Part shown: piece by piece, positions 41,520 through 50,605 of the stretch
Layout: every line of letters begins with the position of its first letter
Position numbering within the stretch: position 1 is the stretch's first letter
Origin: Streptomyces uncialis
Lineage (GTDB): Bacteria; Actinomycetota; Actinomycetes; Streptomycetales; Streptomycetaceae
Direction: 5' to 3'
DNA: 64,000 nt
Assembly: GCF_001905345.1 (NCBI RefSeq)
Contig: NZ_LFBV01000013.1
Coordinates: forward strand, 62,001 to 126,000
Notes under the pieces: model-generated
The model's input: only the letters and a program-made list of their open reading frames with translations
Databases searched by the model: none
What the model was told of the DNA's origin: nothing
Program-made: the position numbers and the translations under genes

Positions 41520-43169
41520 TCACCCCAGACCTTCCGCCAGCGGGCCCAGCGACAGGACGGGCAGGAAGTTGAGCAGGGCCAGGATCAGCGCGGAACCGGT
41601 CGCGAGGACCACGAAGGCCGCGCCGCGGGCCCGAAGGGTGCCGGAGGTGGCCGCCGACGGAGTCAGGCGCGCCAGCCGCCCGGCGAGGGCCAGCAGGAAC
41701 ACCATCGGCAGACAGCGGCCGATCAGCATCGCCCCGGTCATCAGCAGTTGATGGAAGTCGGTGGTGCCGTCGAAGCCCGCCATCGCGCTGCCGTTGCTCA
41801 CCACACCGGACGTGTACGCGTAGACCAGTTCGGTCAGCCCGTGCGGTCCCGGCTCGTCCATCGACGAGACCCCGGGCCCCAGCGCGACCGCGAGGGCGGC
41901 GCAGGACAGGATCGTGACGGGGGCGACCAGCGTGTACAGGGCGACGAACCGCATCTCCCGCCACCCCAGCCGCTTGCCGAGGTACTCGGGCGTCCGGCCG
42001 ACCATCAGTCCGCCGACGAACATGGCCACCAGCACCGCGATCAGCAGCCCGTACAGCCCGCTGCCGGTACCGCCCGGGGCGATCTCACCGAGCATCATCG
42101 CGCTGAGCAGCACCCCGCCCCCCAACGCGGAGAAACTGTCGTACGAGGAGCCTCCCGCGCCGTCCGCGCTCGCGGTGGCCGCGATCCCGAACAGGGTGGA
42201 GCCCGGGACACCGATCCGGGTCTCGGTCCCCTCGTACTGACCGCCGACCGCCTCGGTGACCGTCCCGCCCCCGGCGCCCTGTGCCAGGGTCGCGGCGGTG
42301 GCGAGCAGCCCGAAGAGCACACCGACGACGGCGAGCAGGGTCCAGCTCTGCCGGGTCGAACCGATGAGCCGTCCGTAGGTGCGGACGAACGCCGTCGGGA
42401 TCAGCAGCATCAGCACGGCCGACAGCGCGTTGGACCACGCCGAGGGGTTCTCGTAGGGATGCGCGCTGCTCGCGTTGAAGAAGCCGCCGCCGTCCCCCGA
42501 CAACAGCTTTACCGACTCCCAGGAGCCCACCGGGCCGCCGGGCAGGACCTGCGTACCGCCCGCGACGGTGGTCACCGGCTGCGGGGCGCCGAGGGTCTGC
42601 GGTACCCCGAGCGCGATGAACAACAGCCCGGCGACGACGGCGAGCGGCAGCAGGACGCGGAACACGGTACGGGTCAGGTCGACCCAGAAGTTCCCGAGTG
42701 CGTCCCCTCCTTGCCGGATCAGCCCCCGGATCAGCGCGAGCGCCACACATATCCCGACGGCTGCCGAGGCGAACGCCTGGGTGCCGAGGCCCGCCATCAC
42801 GGCGAGATGGCCGGTGGTGTCCTCGGCCGCGTAGTTCTGCCAGCTGGTGTTGGTGGTGAAGCTGACGGCGGTGTGCAGGGCGAGCCGCCACGGCATGCCG
42901 TCGTGGCCGGTGGACCAGGGCAGTTCGTGCTGCCAGGTGAAGAGCGCGAACAGCGCGGCGATCCCGGCCGTGGTGAACGCGAGCACGGCGGACAGATAGT
43001 GCCGCCAGTGCTGTTCGCTCTCCGGGTCGACACCGAGGAACCGGTACAGCACCCGCTCCGCCCGGGTGTGGCGTGCCCCGCCGAGGACCCGGGCCATATG
43101 GTCGCCGAGCGGGACATGCAGTCCCACCACCACGGCGACGACGAGGGCGGCCTGGAGCCAGCCGTGCAT
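41520..43169 (-). CDS. kdpA: Potassium-transporting ATPase subunit KdpA
   Basis: KdpA is the K+-selective channel-like subunit of the KdpFABC pump. The 549-residue protein is full length, with about ten membrane helices. Selectivity-filter loops are present: VSFTTNTSWQNYAAED (about 108), SGDGGGFFNASSAHPYENP (about 225), the third near GGGVLLSAMM, and SGVVSNGSAMAGFDG (about 455). ATG 43169 follows AAGGGGG; a GTG at 43184 is less likely. It starts one base after the kdpC stop and is transcribed after kdpC. No kdpB follows: the strand is empty to the chitinase gene. Confidence 0.95.
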   Translation of the reverse strand: MHGWLQAALVVAVVVGLHVPLGDHMARVLGGARHTRAERVLYRFLGVDPESEQHWRHYLSAVLAFTTAGIAALFALFTWQHELPWSTGHDGMPWRLALHTAVSFTTNTSWQNYAAEDTTGHLAVMAGLGTQAFASAAVGICVALALIRGLIRQGGDALGNFWVDLTRTVFRVLLPLAVVAGLLFIALGVPQTLGAPQPVTTVAGGTQVLPGGPVGSWESVKLLSGDGGGFFNASSAHPYENPSAWSNALSAVLMLLIPTAFVRTYGRLIGSTRQSWTLLAVVGVLFGLLATAATLAQGAGGGTVTEAVGGQYEGTETRIGVPGSTLFGIAATASADGAGGSSYDSFSALGGGVLLSAMMLGEIAPGGTGSGLYGLLIAVLVAMFVGGLMVGRTPEYLGKRLGWREMRFVALYTLVAPVTILSCAALAVALGPGVSSMDEPGPHGLTELVYAYTSGVVSNGSAMAGFDGTTDFHQLLMTGAMLIGRCLPMVFLLALAGRLARLTPSAATSGTLRARGAAFVVLATGSALILALLNFLPVLSLGPLAEGLG

Positions 43170-43170
43170 G

Positions 43171-44097
43171 TCAGCCCCCTTCACCGGGACGGACGCGGTC
43201 GAGCTCCGCGTTCAGCCGGACGACGTTCACCGTGGGTTCCCCGAGCACACCGAGCGGGCGTCCGGTGGTGCATCCGGCGACCAGGGCCCGTACGACGTCC
43301 TCGCCGATGCCCCGTTCCCTGGCCACCCGTGGGGTCTGGAGCCGGGCGTAGCCGGGGCTGATGTGGGGGTCGAGTCCGCTGCCGCTCGCGGTGACCGCGT
43401 CGCCGGGGACACGGGGCCGGGCGGGCGCGTCGCCTCGGACGGGGGTGACGACGGCCACCGAGTGGTCCTCGCCGGGGCGGGCACACTCGACCGGGACCCC
43501 TTCGTAGCGGGCGCGGAACGGGCGGGCGGGACAGGGTTGGTTGAGGCTCACGACCCGGGTGGCGGTGCCGGTGGCGCCGTCCGCGCGGAACACCCCGAGC
43601 ACCGCGCCGACGCCGTCGGCGGTGCAGTAGGGGCGGGACCCGTCGACGCCTTCCCGCTGCCCGATCGCCTTGCTGCGGGCGCAGACCTGGGTGAGCAGCG
43701 CCGGGGTGCCCGGCTCGCCGCCGGTGGGCGGTGTGTCGACCGTGGACTCCGGTCCGAGGTTCCCGGCGCCGGACGCCAGCGCGTCGTAGCCGTCGCCCGC
43801 GTGCGAGGGGCGGGGCTGGAACCGGCCGGGCAGCGGGGTGCCGTCGGGGTCCGTGAACGACTGGCCGATCAGGGTGCTGCCGAGGTGTTCGCCGCCGGGA
43901 CCGGTGAGCGGTGAGCCCTGGGCCGCGTCCCGCAGTCCGGGCAGCCGGGCCGCGGCGGTCATGGCGAGCGGATACCCGAGGCCGACGAGCAGCGTCAGGG
44001 CGAGGACGACCCGTACCGCGACGAGGTGCCGGGCGGCCCACGCGGGCGGCGCGGGGAATCGGCGCGGGGGCGGTGGCCCGCCACCGGAGGGCGTCAT
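43171..44097 (-). CDS. kdpC: Potassium-transporting ATPase subunit KdpC
   Basis: KdpC is the single-helix accessory subunit of the Kdp pump. Features are one N-terminal helix VVLALTLLVGLGYPLAMTAAA, GSTLIGQSFTDPDGTPLPGRFQPRPS, and the conserved C-terminal VTASGSGLDPHISPGYARLQTPRVARERG. At 308 residues it is about 100 longer than E. coli KdpC because of an insertion (about 130-235) with Cys residues. ATG 44097 overlaps a 10-codon frame as ATGA. Usually kdpC is last in kdpABC; here it is first, directly before kdpA, and kdpB is missing from the locus. Confidence 0.93.
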   Translation of the reverse strand: MTPSGGGPPPPRRFPAPPAWAARHLVAVRVVLALTLLVGLGYPLAMTAAARLPGLRDAAQGSPLTGPGGEHLGSTLIGQSFTDPDGTPLPGRFQPRPSHAGDGYDALASGAGNLGPESTVDTPPTGGEPGTPALLTQVCARSKAIGQREGVDGSRPYCTADGVGAVLGVFRADGATGTATRVVSLNQPCPARPFRARYEGVPVECARPGEDHSVAVVTPVRGDAPARPRVPGDAVTASGSGLDPHISPGYARLQTPRVARERGIGEDVVRALVAGCTTGRPLGVLGEPTVNVVRLNAELDRVRPGEGG

Positions 44098-44126
44098 CGT
44101 GCGCGCTCCGGCCGGAGTGCTGCCAT
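44094..44126 (-). CDS. Ten-residue ORF coupled to kdpC
   Basis: ATG 44126 opens MAALRPERAR with GAGGAG eight bases upstream, a better ribosome site than kdpC itself has. Its TGA overlaps the kdpC ATG as ATGA. It may serve as a translational coupler or leader. It bears no likeness to the membrane peptide KdpF. Confidence 0.45.
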   Translation of the reverse strand: MAALRPERAR

Positions 44127-44497
44127 GGAAATGCTCCTCGGGATGCGGGATGCGGGATGCGGGGGGCGGGAAGCGGGGGGCGGGGATCGGCCATGGGGCG
44201 GTCGGGGGTGAGGCAATGGGCGTGTGCCGGGCGTTCGCCGCCGGGGCCGCGCCGCCGACGCTAGGGCGGCGGACCCGGGGGTCCCGCGTCCCCTGACGCG
44301 TCGCATACGGCGATCGGCCCGGCGCTTACGCGACGCTGACGCCGACCCGGTGCGAGGCGATCCCGTACCGGCACTCCCGTACCGCCCGCGCATGGCTGAA
44401 AACCCATGCCTCGCGTGGCGCGATCCGCACTTTCACGGCTCGGGGGCGTGTGTTTGCCTGAGGGACCGTTCCGCTGACACTTACCGGGGGTTACCGC
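44127..44497. other. Divergent gap between kdpC and SGNH lipoprotein genes, with heptamer array
   Basis: (GGGATGC)x3 stands at 44140-44160, followed by GGGGGGCGGG repeats. No gene is supported. No KdpE-type site, c-di-AMP riboswitch or clear promoter could be recognised for kdpC; ACTTACCGGGGGTTACC precedes the SGNH gene. Confidence 0.45.
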
Positions 44498-45442
44498 ATG
44501 CGGAAGCCATGGGCCGTCGTGCCCGTGCTCGGGCTGCTGCTGCTCACCGGCTGCGGGGACCCGTCGTCACCGGCCGCCGCCCCGCCCGCCCCCACCCGCG
44601 AGGAGACCGGCCGCCCGCCGGCCACCACCCAGCAGCGGCCCGCCGCGTCACCCGAGGCCACCCGGCCGCCCCGGCCCTCCCCCACCCCCAGGAAGGGCCC
44701 CCGGGTGCTCTACCTCGGCGACTCGCTCGCCATGGAGAACCAGGACGTGCTCGGGAAGCAACTGCGGGACGGGCTCGGGGCGCGGTACACCAGCGCGCCC
44801 CGGTCGGGCACCACACTGTGCGACTACCTGGAGGGCACCGGCGAGGACTCCCTCGTCCCCACGGAGCACAAGGCGGCGACGCTCGTCGCCGAGGAGCGGC
44901 CCGACTATGTGGTGCTCCAGTTCTGGGGCAACTCCTGGGGATACACGCCCTGTATGGGCGGCCTCACCCACGAGGCGTCCCCCGCCGCGTACTTCCAGCG
45001 CTACGCGGCCGACGCCGGACGGCTGTCCGGGCAGATCTCCGCCGCCGCCCGCCGCGCGGGGACGACGCCGCCCCGGATCGTCTGGGTGCTCCAGGGGCCG
45101 GACCCGATCACCCCGGACCGTGTCCGCGAGGTCAACGCCGTGTACGCGGAACGCGCGCGGGACACCGGGGAGCTCCTGGCCGACGCGGGCGCGGCGGTCA
45201 GCGCGCCCGGCGCCCGCCACACCTGGACCCAGTACCTGCCCTGCACCGAGCGGGAGCGGACGACGGCGGGAGCCTGCACCGACCGGGCCCGGGACCGTAC
45301 CGCGCTGCACCGCGACGACGACTATCTGCACTTCTGTCTGGCACCCACGACCCCCCGGTCGAGGCCGTGTCCGGTCCCCTCCCCCGGTATCACCCGGATC
45401 GCGCGCGCCATCACGGCCACGGTGGCGGAGCACCGGCGCTGA
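44498..45442 (+). CDS. SGNH/GDSL-hydrolase-like lipoprotein
   Basis: The 314-residue protein has a lipobox LLLTGCG (Cys about 19) and a Pro/Thr-rich spacer to about residue 65. The rest is SGNH-like: block I VLYLGDSLAMENQD with the nucleophile Ser (about 74), block III VVLQFWGNSWGY with the Asn, and a terminal DDDYLHFC where Asp and His complete the triad. Such proteins are esterases or acetylhydrolases for cell-wall or surface polymers. ATG 44498 is the only sensible start. No partner genes are adjacent. Confidence 0.85.
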   Translation: MRKPWAVVPVLGLLLLTGCGDPSSPAAAPPAPTREETGRPPATTQQRPAASPEATRPPRPSPTPRKGPRVLYLGDSLAMENQDVLGKQLRDGLGARYTSAPRSGTTLCDYLEGTGEDSLVPTEHKAATLVAEERPDYVVLQFWGNSWGYTPCMGGLTHEASPAAYFQRYAADAGRLSGQISAAARRAGTTPPRIVWVLQGPDPITPDRVREVNAVYAERARDTGELLADAGAAVSAPGARHTWTQYLPCTERERTTAGACTDRARDRTALHRDDDYLHFCLAPTTPRSRPCPVPSPGITRIARAITATVAEHRR

Positions 45443-45475
45443 GCCCGCGCGCCACGGTCCCCCGCGCTCCCGATG

Positions 45476-45489
45476 CACCCATGTGGGTG
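45476..45489. terminator. Palindrome between convergent genes, possible terminator
   Basis: CACCCATGTGGGTG is a perfect 14-base palindrome in the 66-base gap between the convergent SGNH and Nudix genes. Its loop would be very small, so termination is uncertain. Confidence 0.3.
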
Positions 45490-45508
45490 ACGGCTGTGCG
45501 GGACCGGT

Positions 45509-45982
45509 TCACTCCACGGGTTCGAACCACGCCGGGTCGTCCGAGAACGCCAGCTTGATCCGCAGCAGCGTCGACTCCCCCAGCTCCGGCAGCGAGTCGA
45601 CGGCGAACCAGCCGACCTCCAGCGACTCGTCGTCGTTGACCCGGGCCTCCCCGCCGACGGCCCGGCAGCGGAACGTGATGTCCATGTACTGGCACACATC
45701 GCCGTTGTCGTACCGCACCGGCGACAACGCCTGCACCAGGAGGACGCGTTCCGCGACGCAGTGCACCGCGGTCTCCTCGTACACCTCACGCACCGCGCAC
45801 ACGGCGGGCTGCTCCCCCGGCTCCGGGATACCGCCGATCACCGCCCACTCACCGGTGTCGCTGCGGCGTCCGAGCAGGACGCGGTCGTCGTCGTCCACGA
45901 CGATCGCGGTGACCCCGGGAAGCCACAACAGCTGGTGCCCGGCGGTGGTACGGAGTTCACGGATGAAGTCAGGAGTAGCCAT
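45509..45982 (-). CDS. Nudix hydrolase
   Basis: The 157-residue protein contains the Nudix box GGIPEPGEQPAVCAVREVYEETAV (about 50-73), with REVYEE intact. Its last Gly of the consensus is Ala. It would hydrolyse a nucleoside diphosphate linked to another group, in the cytoplasm. VTAIVVDDDDRVLLGRRSDTGEWAVIGG and the C-terminal ESLEVGWFAVDSLPEL fit the MutT/ADP-ribose pyrophosphatase-like group. ATG 45982 follows AGGAGTAGCC when read from the other strand only weakly, yet it is the family start. Substrate unknown. Confidence 0.92.
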   Translation of the reverse strand: MATPDFIRELRTTAGHQLLWLPGVTAIVVDDDDRVLLGRRSDTGEWAVIGGIPEPGEQPAVCAVREVYEETAVHCVAERVLLVQALSPVRYDNGDVCQYMDITFRCRAVGGEARVNDDESLEVGWFAVDSLPELGESTLLRIKLAFSDDPAWFEPVE

Positions 45983-46078
45983 GTCCCGACCCTAGGGCCT
46001 GCTCAAGGCCCCCGGGATCACTCTCCCGGACGCGCCGCGCGGCCCGCGACGCCCGGCACCGCACCTGGCCGCGAACCG

Positions 46079-47713
46079 TCAGACACGAGCCGGGGAGCGC
46101 TCTCCCGTACGTGCCGCGCGGGCCCGCGCGGCACGCGCCGCCGTCCAGCCGAGGCCCCCCGCCGCGATCAGGACCAGCACCGCCTCCGGTGCCGTGCCCA
46201 GCCGGGTCGCGGGCGTCCGCGACGAGCGCAGCGGCACCTCGGCCACCAGCGAGTCCGCGGTGAACATCCGGGTGCGGTCCACGACCCGGCCGTCCGGCAT
46301 GATCACGGCGCTGACGCCGCTGGTGACCGGTACGGCGACCGTACGGCTGTGCTCGACCGCGCGGATACGGGACATCGCGAGCTGCTGGTAGGTCATCTCG
46401 CTGCGCCCGAAGGTGGCGTTGTTGCTCGGTACCGACAGCAGTTGGGCGCCGCCCGTGACGGTGTCGCGCACCGCCCAGTCGAAGGCCGCCTCGTAACAGG
46501 TGGCGATCCCGACCCGGGTGCCCGCCATCGTGAAGACGCCCGGTTCCGAGCCCCGGCTGAAGTCCTTGCGGACCATGTCGACGTCGCTGCTGAAGACGCT
46601 GATGACCGAGCGCAGCGGGATGTACTCGCCGAACGGCTGGATCTGCCGCTTGTCGTAGGTGTCGACGGGTCCCTTGTCCGGGTCCCACAGGACCTGCTCG
46701 TTCAGCAGCCGGCCGTCGTCCGACTCGACGACCGCGCCGACGGAGACCGGTGCCCCGATGGCGGTGACGGCCCGATCGATCGCCTCGCGCGCGTCGTCGT
46801 TGCGGAACGGGTCGATGTCGGACGAGTTCTCCGGCCACAGCACGAAGTCGGGCTGCTTCGCGCGGCCCGCCCGCACCTCGTCCGCGAGCCGCACGGTCTC
46901 CTTGACATGGTGGTCGAGGACGGCCCGTCGCTGGGCGTTGAAGTCCAGGCCCATCCGCGGGACGTTGCCCTGGATCACGGCGACGGTCGCCGTGCCGTCC
47001 TCGGCCTCCGCGCCGACGAGCGGACGCGCGGCGAAGGCGGCGGCGAGCGGGAGGACCACGGCCACCGCGGCGGCGACGGCGGCGGCCCGGCGTACGCTCC
47101 GGCCGCCCCGGGCGTCGGCGGCCAGCCGTACCGCCTCGTACAGCCCGAAGCCGCACAGGGCGACGGCGAAGCCGAGGACCGGGGTGCCGCCGAGGGCGGC
47201 GAGCGGCAGGAACGCGCCGTCGGCCTGGCCGAAGGCGACCTTGCCCCAGGGGAAGCCCTCGAACGGCACGCGCGCGCGTGCCGCCTCACCGGCGATCCAC
47301 AGGGCGGCGGCCCACAGCGGCCAGCCGGGCAGCCGGGACACCAGCGCGGCCCCGGCGCCGACGAGACCGACGAAGAGGGCCTCGATGGCCACCAGCGCCA
47401 CCCACGGGCCGGGGCCCACCTCGACCCCGGTCCACACCAGCAGCGGCAGCAGGAACCCGAGCCCGAAGACGTAGCCGAGGCCGAGCCCGGCCTTCCAGGA
47501 CCGCCCGCGCACCGCCCAGCCGAGCCCGGCGAAGGCGGGCAGCGCGAGCCACCACAGGGTGCGCGGCGGGAAGCTCACATAGAGCAGTACGCCGGAGAGC
47601 GCGGCGACGAGGGTGGGCAGGAGCCGGTGTACGGCACGGGACGCGCGCGTGGAGGCCGCCTCGGTCGCGCCGAGCCGCTCCGGCTCGTCTGTCGGGGTGG
47701 CGGTGACGGTCAC
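46079..47713 (-). CDS. lnt: Apolipoprotein N-acyltransferase
   Basis: Lnt adds the third acyl chain to the N-terminal Cys of lipoproteins at the outer face of the membrane. The 544-residue protein has about seven membrane helices (35-235 and one at the C-terminus) around a nitrilase-like domain (about 240-490). The triad is visible: Glu in VLWPENSSDIDP or the preceding strand, Lys in YDKRQIQPFGEYIPLR, and Cys in GIATCYEAAFDW. FPPRTLWWLALPAFAGLGW and GEAARARVPFEGFPWGKVAFGQ are typical of the membrane part. The GTG start at 47713 begins MTVTATPTDEPE. Confidence 0.95.
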   Translation of the reverse strand: MTVTATPTDEPERLGATEAASTRASRAVHRLLPTLVAALSGVLLYVSFPPRTLWWLALPAFAGLGWAVRGRSWKAGLGLGYVFGLGFLLPLLVWTGVEVGPGPWVALVAIEALFVGLVGAGAALVSRLPGWPLWAAALWIAGEAARARVPFEGFPWGKVAFGQADGAFLPLAALGGTPVLGFAVALCGFGLYEAVRLAADARGGRSVRRAAAVAAAVAVVLPLAAAFAARPLVGAEAEDGTATVAVIQGNVPRMGLDFNAQRRAVLDHHVKETVRLADEVRAGRAKQPDFVLWPENSSDIDPFRNDDAREAIDRAVTAIGAPVSVGAVVESDDGRLLNEQVLWDPDKGPVDTYDKRQIQPFGEYIPLRSVISVFSSDVDMVRKDFSRGSEPGVFTMAGTRVGIATCYEAAFDWAVRDTVTGGAQLLSVPSNNATFGRSEMTYQQLAMSRIRAVEHSRTVAVPVTSGVSAVIMPDGRVVDRTRMFTADSLVAEVPLRSSRTPATRLGTAPEAVLVLIAAGGLGWTAARAARARAARTGERSPARV

Positions 47714-47910
47714 CCCGCGAGTCTACGGGTCGGGCCCCGGATACCTTCCGGGGGCAATACACCCCCGGGAAGGGGCCCGTGGCGAACCGGACGAGGTCGG
47801 CACGGGGAGTGCCCAAAGCCGGTACCAGCGGTTACCGTGTGCCGCAGCCCTGGACGAACGGCCGGAGGGGGTCCGCCGCCGGGGCCCGTCATGACGTCGG
47901 GGGGCGACGG

Positions 47911-49008
47911 ATGGGGTCTGCGGGGCGCGCGGGGACAGCGCGCGGGAGCGGCACGGCCGAGCGGTCCGCCGCGAGCACGGTACGGGCGGCCGACGCGCAC
48001 GGCCCCACGTCCGACGCGGTCGGCATGATCCTGCTTGCGGCCTGTTCCGGCTGGGCGCTGATGACCGCGGCGGCGACCGGCGGACGGCCCGAGGGACTGC
48101 TGCTCGCCGTCCTCGCGATGGCCGCCGCCTATGCCGCGGGCCGGATCTTCGGGGCCGTGTTCCCGGTGGGCGCCCCGGCCGTCGGCGCGCTCGCCGGTGC
48201 CGTCCTCGCCTTCCTCCTCCCGCATCTGCGGGCCGCCCCCGAGGGTTCCTCGCCGCTGGGCCACGGGGGCGCGGCGGCGGCCCTGCTCGCGCTGGCCACC
48301 GGCGCGGCCTGCTGCGCGGCGTGGGCGGCACGGCACCGCGGGGCCCGCCGCGCGCTGTGGACGCTCGCCGTGCTGGTGACGCTGAGCGCCCTGCTCCTCG
48401 ACTCGCTCGCGGGGCTGACCCTGTGCGCCGGGGTGCTGCTGATCTCCCCGGCCGCCGCCCGGACGGCCCGGCGGGCCCCGGCGCTGAGCTGCTACGGGCT
48501 CGCCGTCGCGGGGGTCGGGGCGGCGGCCTGGGCGGTCGCGGCCGATGTCCTCCCGGACGGGCTGATGAGTTCGCTGGAGGGCCAGCTCACCCCGTACCGG
48601 GTGCTGCTGTGGCGTGACGCGCTGGAGATGACACGGGAGCACCCGTGGGCCGGGGTCGGTCCGAACCTCTTCGGCGGGCTGAGTCCGACTGTCGCGGAGT
48701 CGGTCGTCCCGGACGGACGGCCGCATTCGGCGCTGTTCCAGCAGGCCGCGGAGCAGGGGCTGGTGGGGGTGGCGCTGCTCGGGGCGGTGTTCTGCTGGGT
48801 GCTGCACGCCCTGGCGCTCTCACCGCGGCCGACCGGTGTGGTGCTGACGGCGGGGGCGTCGCTCACCGCGCTGGCGGCCCTGGCGGCGGTCGGGGACGCA
48901 CTGAGCTTCATGGTGGTGACGGTGGGCGCGGGGCTCCTCGCGGGGGTCGCGACGGCCCGGCCGCTGTCCCCGGAGCCCCTGCCGTCCGCCGCCGCGCCAC
49001 CGGACTGA
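47911..49008 (+). CDS. O-antigen-ligase/Wzy-like polytopic membrane protein
   Basis: The 365-residue protein has about ten hydrophobic segments and, between the last groups, the loop TPYRVLLWRDALEMTREHPWAGVGPNLFGG (about 230-258), the pattern of Wzy_C polymerases and O-antigen ligases, whose Arg and His take part in glycan transfer. It could ligate or polymerise a lipid-linked surface glycan. ATG 47911 is preceded by GGGGGGCG; the frame is open further upstream without membrane features. It is divergent from lnt. No glycan cluster is adjacent. Confidence 0.8.
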   Translation: MGSAGRAGTARGSGTAERSAASTVRAADAHGPTSDAVGMILLAACSGWALMTAAATGGRPEGLLLAVLAMAAAYAAGRIFGAVFPVGAPAVGALAGAVLAFLLPHLRAAPEGSSPLGHGGAAAALLALATGAACCAAWAARHRGARRALWTLAVLVTLSALLLDSLAGLTLCAGVLLISPAAARTARRAPALSCYGLAVAGVGAAAWAVAADVLPDGLMSSLEGQLTPYRVLLWRDALEMTREHPWAGVGPNLFGGLSPTVAESVVPDGRPHSALFQQAAEQGLVGVALLGAVFCWVLHALALSPRPTGVVLTAGASLTALAALAAVGDALSFMVVTVGAGLLAGVATARPLSPEPLPSAAAPPD

Positions 49009-49087
49009 CCGGGACGCCGCGTACGGATGCGGGGCGCGCCCTGGGGCGGACGGCGGCCTACCTGGCGGGGCGTCCCCGGTCGGTGGA

Positions 49088-49657
49088 TCAGGGTCGGACC
49101 GCTGTGGGGGCGACCGGGGTGGAGGGCGGGCCGAGCCGGGCGCGGATGATCCGGACGGCCGCCTCGGCGTCGTCCACGGTCACGGTGAACTTGCGGCCGT
49201 CGCCGAGGCTGAGCACGACGGCCTCGCCGCGGCGCACGATCACGGCCGTACCGATCTCGGGCCGCCAGCGGTAGCCCCAGCCGCCCCACTGCCGGGGGGT
49301 GACCGCGGGGGCGAAGTCGACACCCACGATCTGCGCCAGCGGGATACGGCGCCGGGGCAGTCCCATATGGCCGCAGCGGACCTCCAGGGAGTCGGCGTCG
49401 ACGCGCACGGCCACATGGACGAACGCCACGGTGCCGAACAGGACGAGCAGCCCGGCCGCGATGCAGCCGACGACCGACATCACCAGGGCGAGGACGCCGC
49501 TGTCCCACTCGGAGACGACAGCAAGTTCGACGCCGAGCGCGATACAGGCGGCGCCCGCCAGGGCGAGCAGCCACTGCACGCGGTTGCTCGCTCGTCCGGT
49601 CCAGATCTCGTCGGGGCCCTCGGTGGGGCCCCGATCGCCGTGCGCGTGGTCCCTCAT
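49088..49657 (-). CDS. Small membrane protein with PH-like domain
   Basis: This 189-residue protein has two adjacent membrane helices (QWLLALAGAACIALGVELAVV and LVMSVVGCIAAGLLVLFGTVAFVHVAV) followed by a soluble strand-rich domain of about 100 residues: SLEVRCGHMGLPRRRIPLAQIVGVDFAP, GYRWRPEIGTAVIVRRGEAVVLSLGDGRKFTVTVDD. The latter resembles bacterial PH-like (bPH) domains in actinobacterial membrane proteins. ATG 49657 is the likely start, since the longer frame upstream lacks similarity. Function unknown. Confidence 0.8.
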   Translation of the reverse strand: MRDHAHGDRGPTEGPDEIWTGRASNRVQWLLALAGAACIALGVELAVVSEWDSGVLALVMSVVGCIAAGLLVLFGTVAFVHVAVRVDADSLEVRCGHMGLPRRRIPLAQIVGVDFAPAVTPRQWGGWGYRWRPEIGTAVIVRRGEAVVLSLGDGRKFTVTVDDAEAAVRIIRARLGPPSTPVAPTAVRP

Positions 49658-49730
49658 GCTGTCGAGCGTACCGACGAACAGCACCGGGGGCAGGGGAGCA
49701 CGGAGGGTGACGGCGGGGCGCGCCCGGAGG

Positions 49731-50546
49731 CTATCGGGGCTGGCCCACGGCGGCCAGCAGCCGTCCCTCGACATACGCGAGGGCGCGTGTCGACAGGCTG
49801 GCGGGGCGTCCGCTGTGCAGGACTGTGACCGATCCGACAGGGGGCGCCTGCGGGTCGGGGCTCACCCCGATCCGGCGCAGCGCCTGGGCCGCGACGGCCC
49901 CGGCGGAGCCGTGCAGGATCAGCGGGGGCACCGGCTGGGACGGCGCGGCGGGCAGCTGGGCGAGGGGTGCGCGGACGGCGGCGCGGACGCGTTCGGCGAC
50001 CAGTTCGTAGTGAGTGCAGCCGAGGACGACTGCGGTTACGCCGTTCGGGGTGCGGGCCGCCGCGGCGGCGACGGCACGGTCGATCGCGTCCTCGTCGGCC
50101 TGCTCGATGGCGTCCGCGAGTCCGGGGCACGGGACCTCGGTGGCGGCGGCCCCGGCGGCGAACTCGGTGAGCAGCCCGCGCTGGTAGGGGCTGCCGGTGG
50201 TGGCGGGGGTCGCCCAGATCGCGAAGGCCGCGCCACCGGCGGCGGCGGGCTTGATCGCGGGGACGGTGCCGATGACCGGGAGCGCCGGTTCGAGCCGGGC
50301 GCGCAGGGCGGGCAGCGCGTGCACGGACGCGGTGTTGCAGGCGACGATCAGGGCGTCCGCGCCGGTCTCCGCGGCGGCCTCGGCGACGATCAGCGCGCGC
50401 TCGGCGACACCCTCGGGGGTACGGGGACCCCAGGGCATGCCGTCGGGGTCCGAGGAGAGGACGAGGTCGGCGTCGGGGCGCAGCCGGCGCACCGCGGCGG
50501 CGGCGGCGAGCAGTCCGATACCGGAGTCCATGAGCGCGATCTTCAC
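49731..50546 (-). CDS. Asp/Glu racemase-family protein (MurI-like)
   Basis: The 271-residue protein has both catalytic cysteines of cofactor-independent amino acid racemases: ADALIVACNTASVHALPAL (about 72-90) and VTAVVLGCTHYELVAERV (about 180-197). The start MKIALMDSGIGLLAAAAAVRRLRPDADLVL replaces the usual FDSGVGG of MurI, so it may not be the essential glutamate racemase but a related enzyme. GTG 50546 begins at the conserved region; ATG 50570 is an alternative. It is divergent from the HpnB-like gene with only 59 bases between starts. Confidence 0.85.
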   Translation of the reverse strand: MKIALMDSGIGLLAAAAAVRRLRPDADLVLSSDPDGMPWGPRTPEGVAERALIVAEAAAETGADALIVACNTASVHALPALRARLEPALPVIGTVPAIKPAAAGGAAFAIWATPATTGSPYQRGLLTEFAAGAAATEVPCPGLADAIEQADEDAIDRAVAAAAARTPNGVTAVVLGCTHYELVAERVRAAVRAPLAQLPAAPSQPVPPLILHGSAGAVAAQALRRIGVSPDPQAPPVGSVTVLHSGRPASLSTRALAYVEGRLLAAVGQPR

Positions 50547-50605
50547 CCGGTCACCATAGACGATGGGCATCGCCCGGCCCGGGGTCGTGGGGCAGACTGC
50601 GGCGG

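Noticed and set aside
41205..43361. Long plus-strand open frame opposite kdpA
   Set aside because: Its product is a Gln/Glu/His/Arg-rich string without domains; the minus strand holds a full KdpA with selectivity-filter motifs, so this is an antisense shadow of GC-rich coding DNA.
45519..45535. GGTTCGAACC resembling a tRNA T-arm
   Set aside because: It lies within the last codons and 3-prime end of the Nudix gene, and no acceptor, D-arm or anticodon stem surrounds it.
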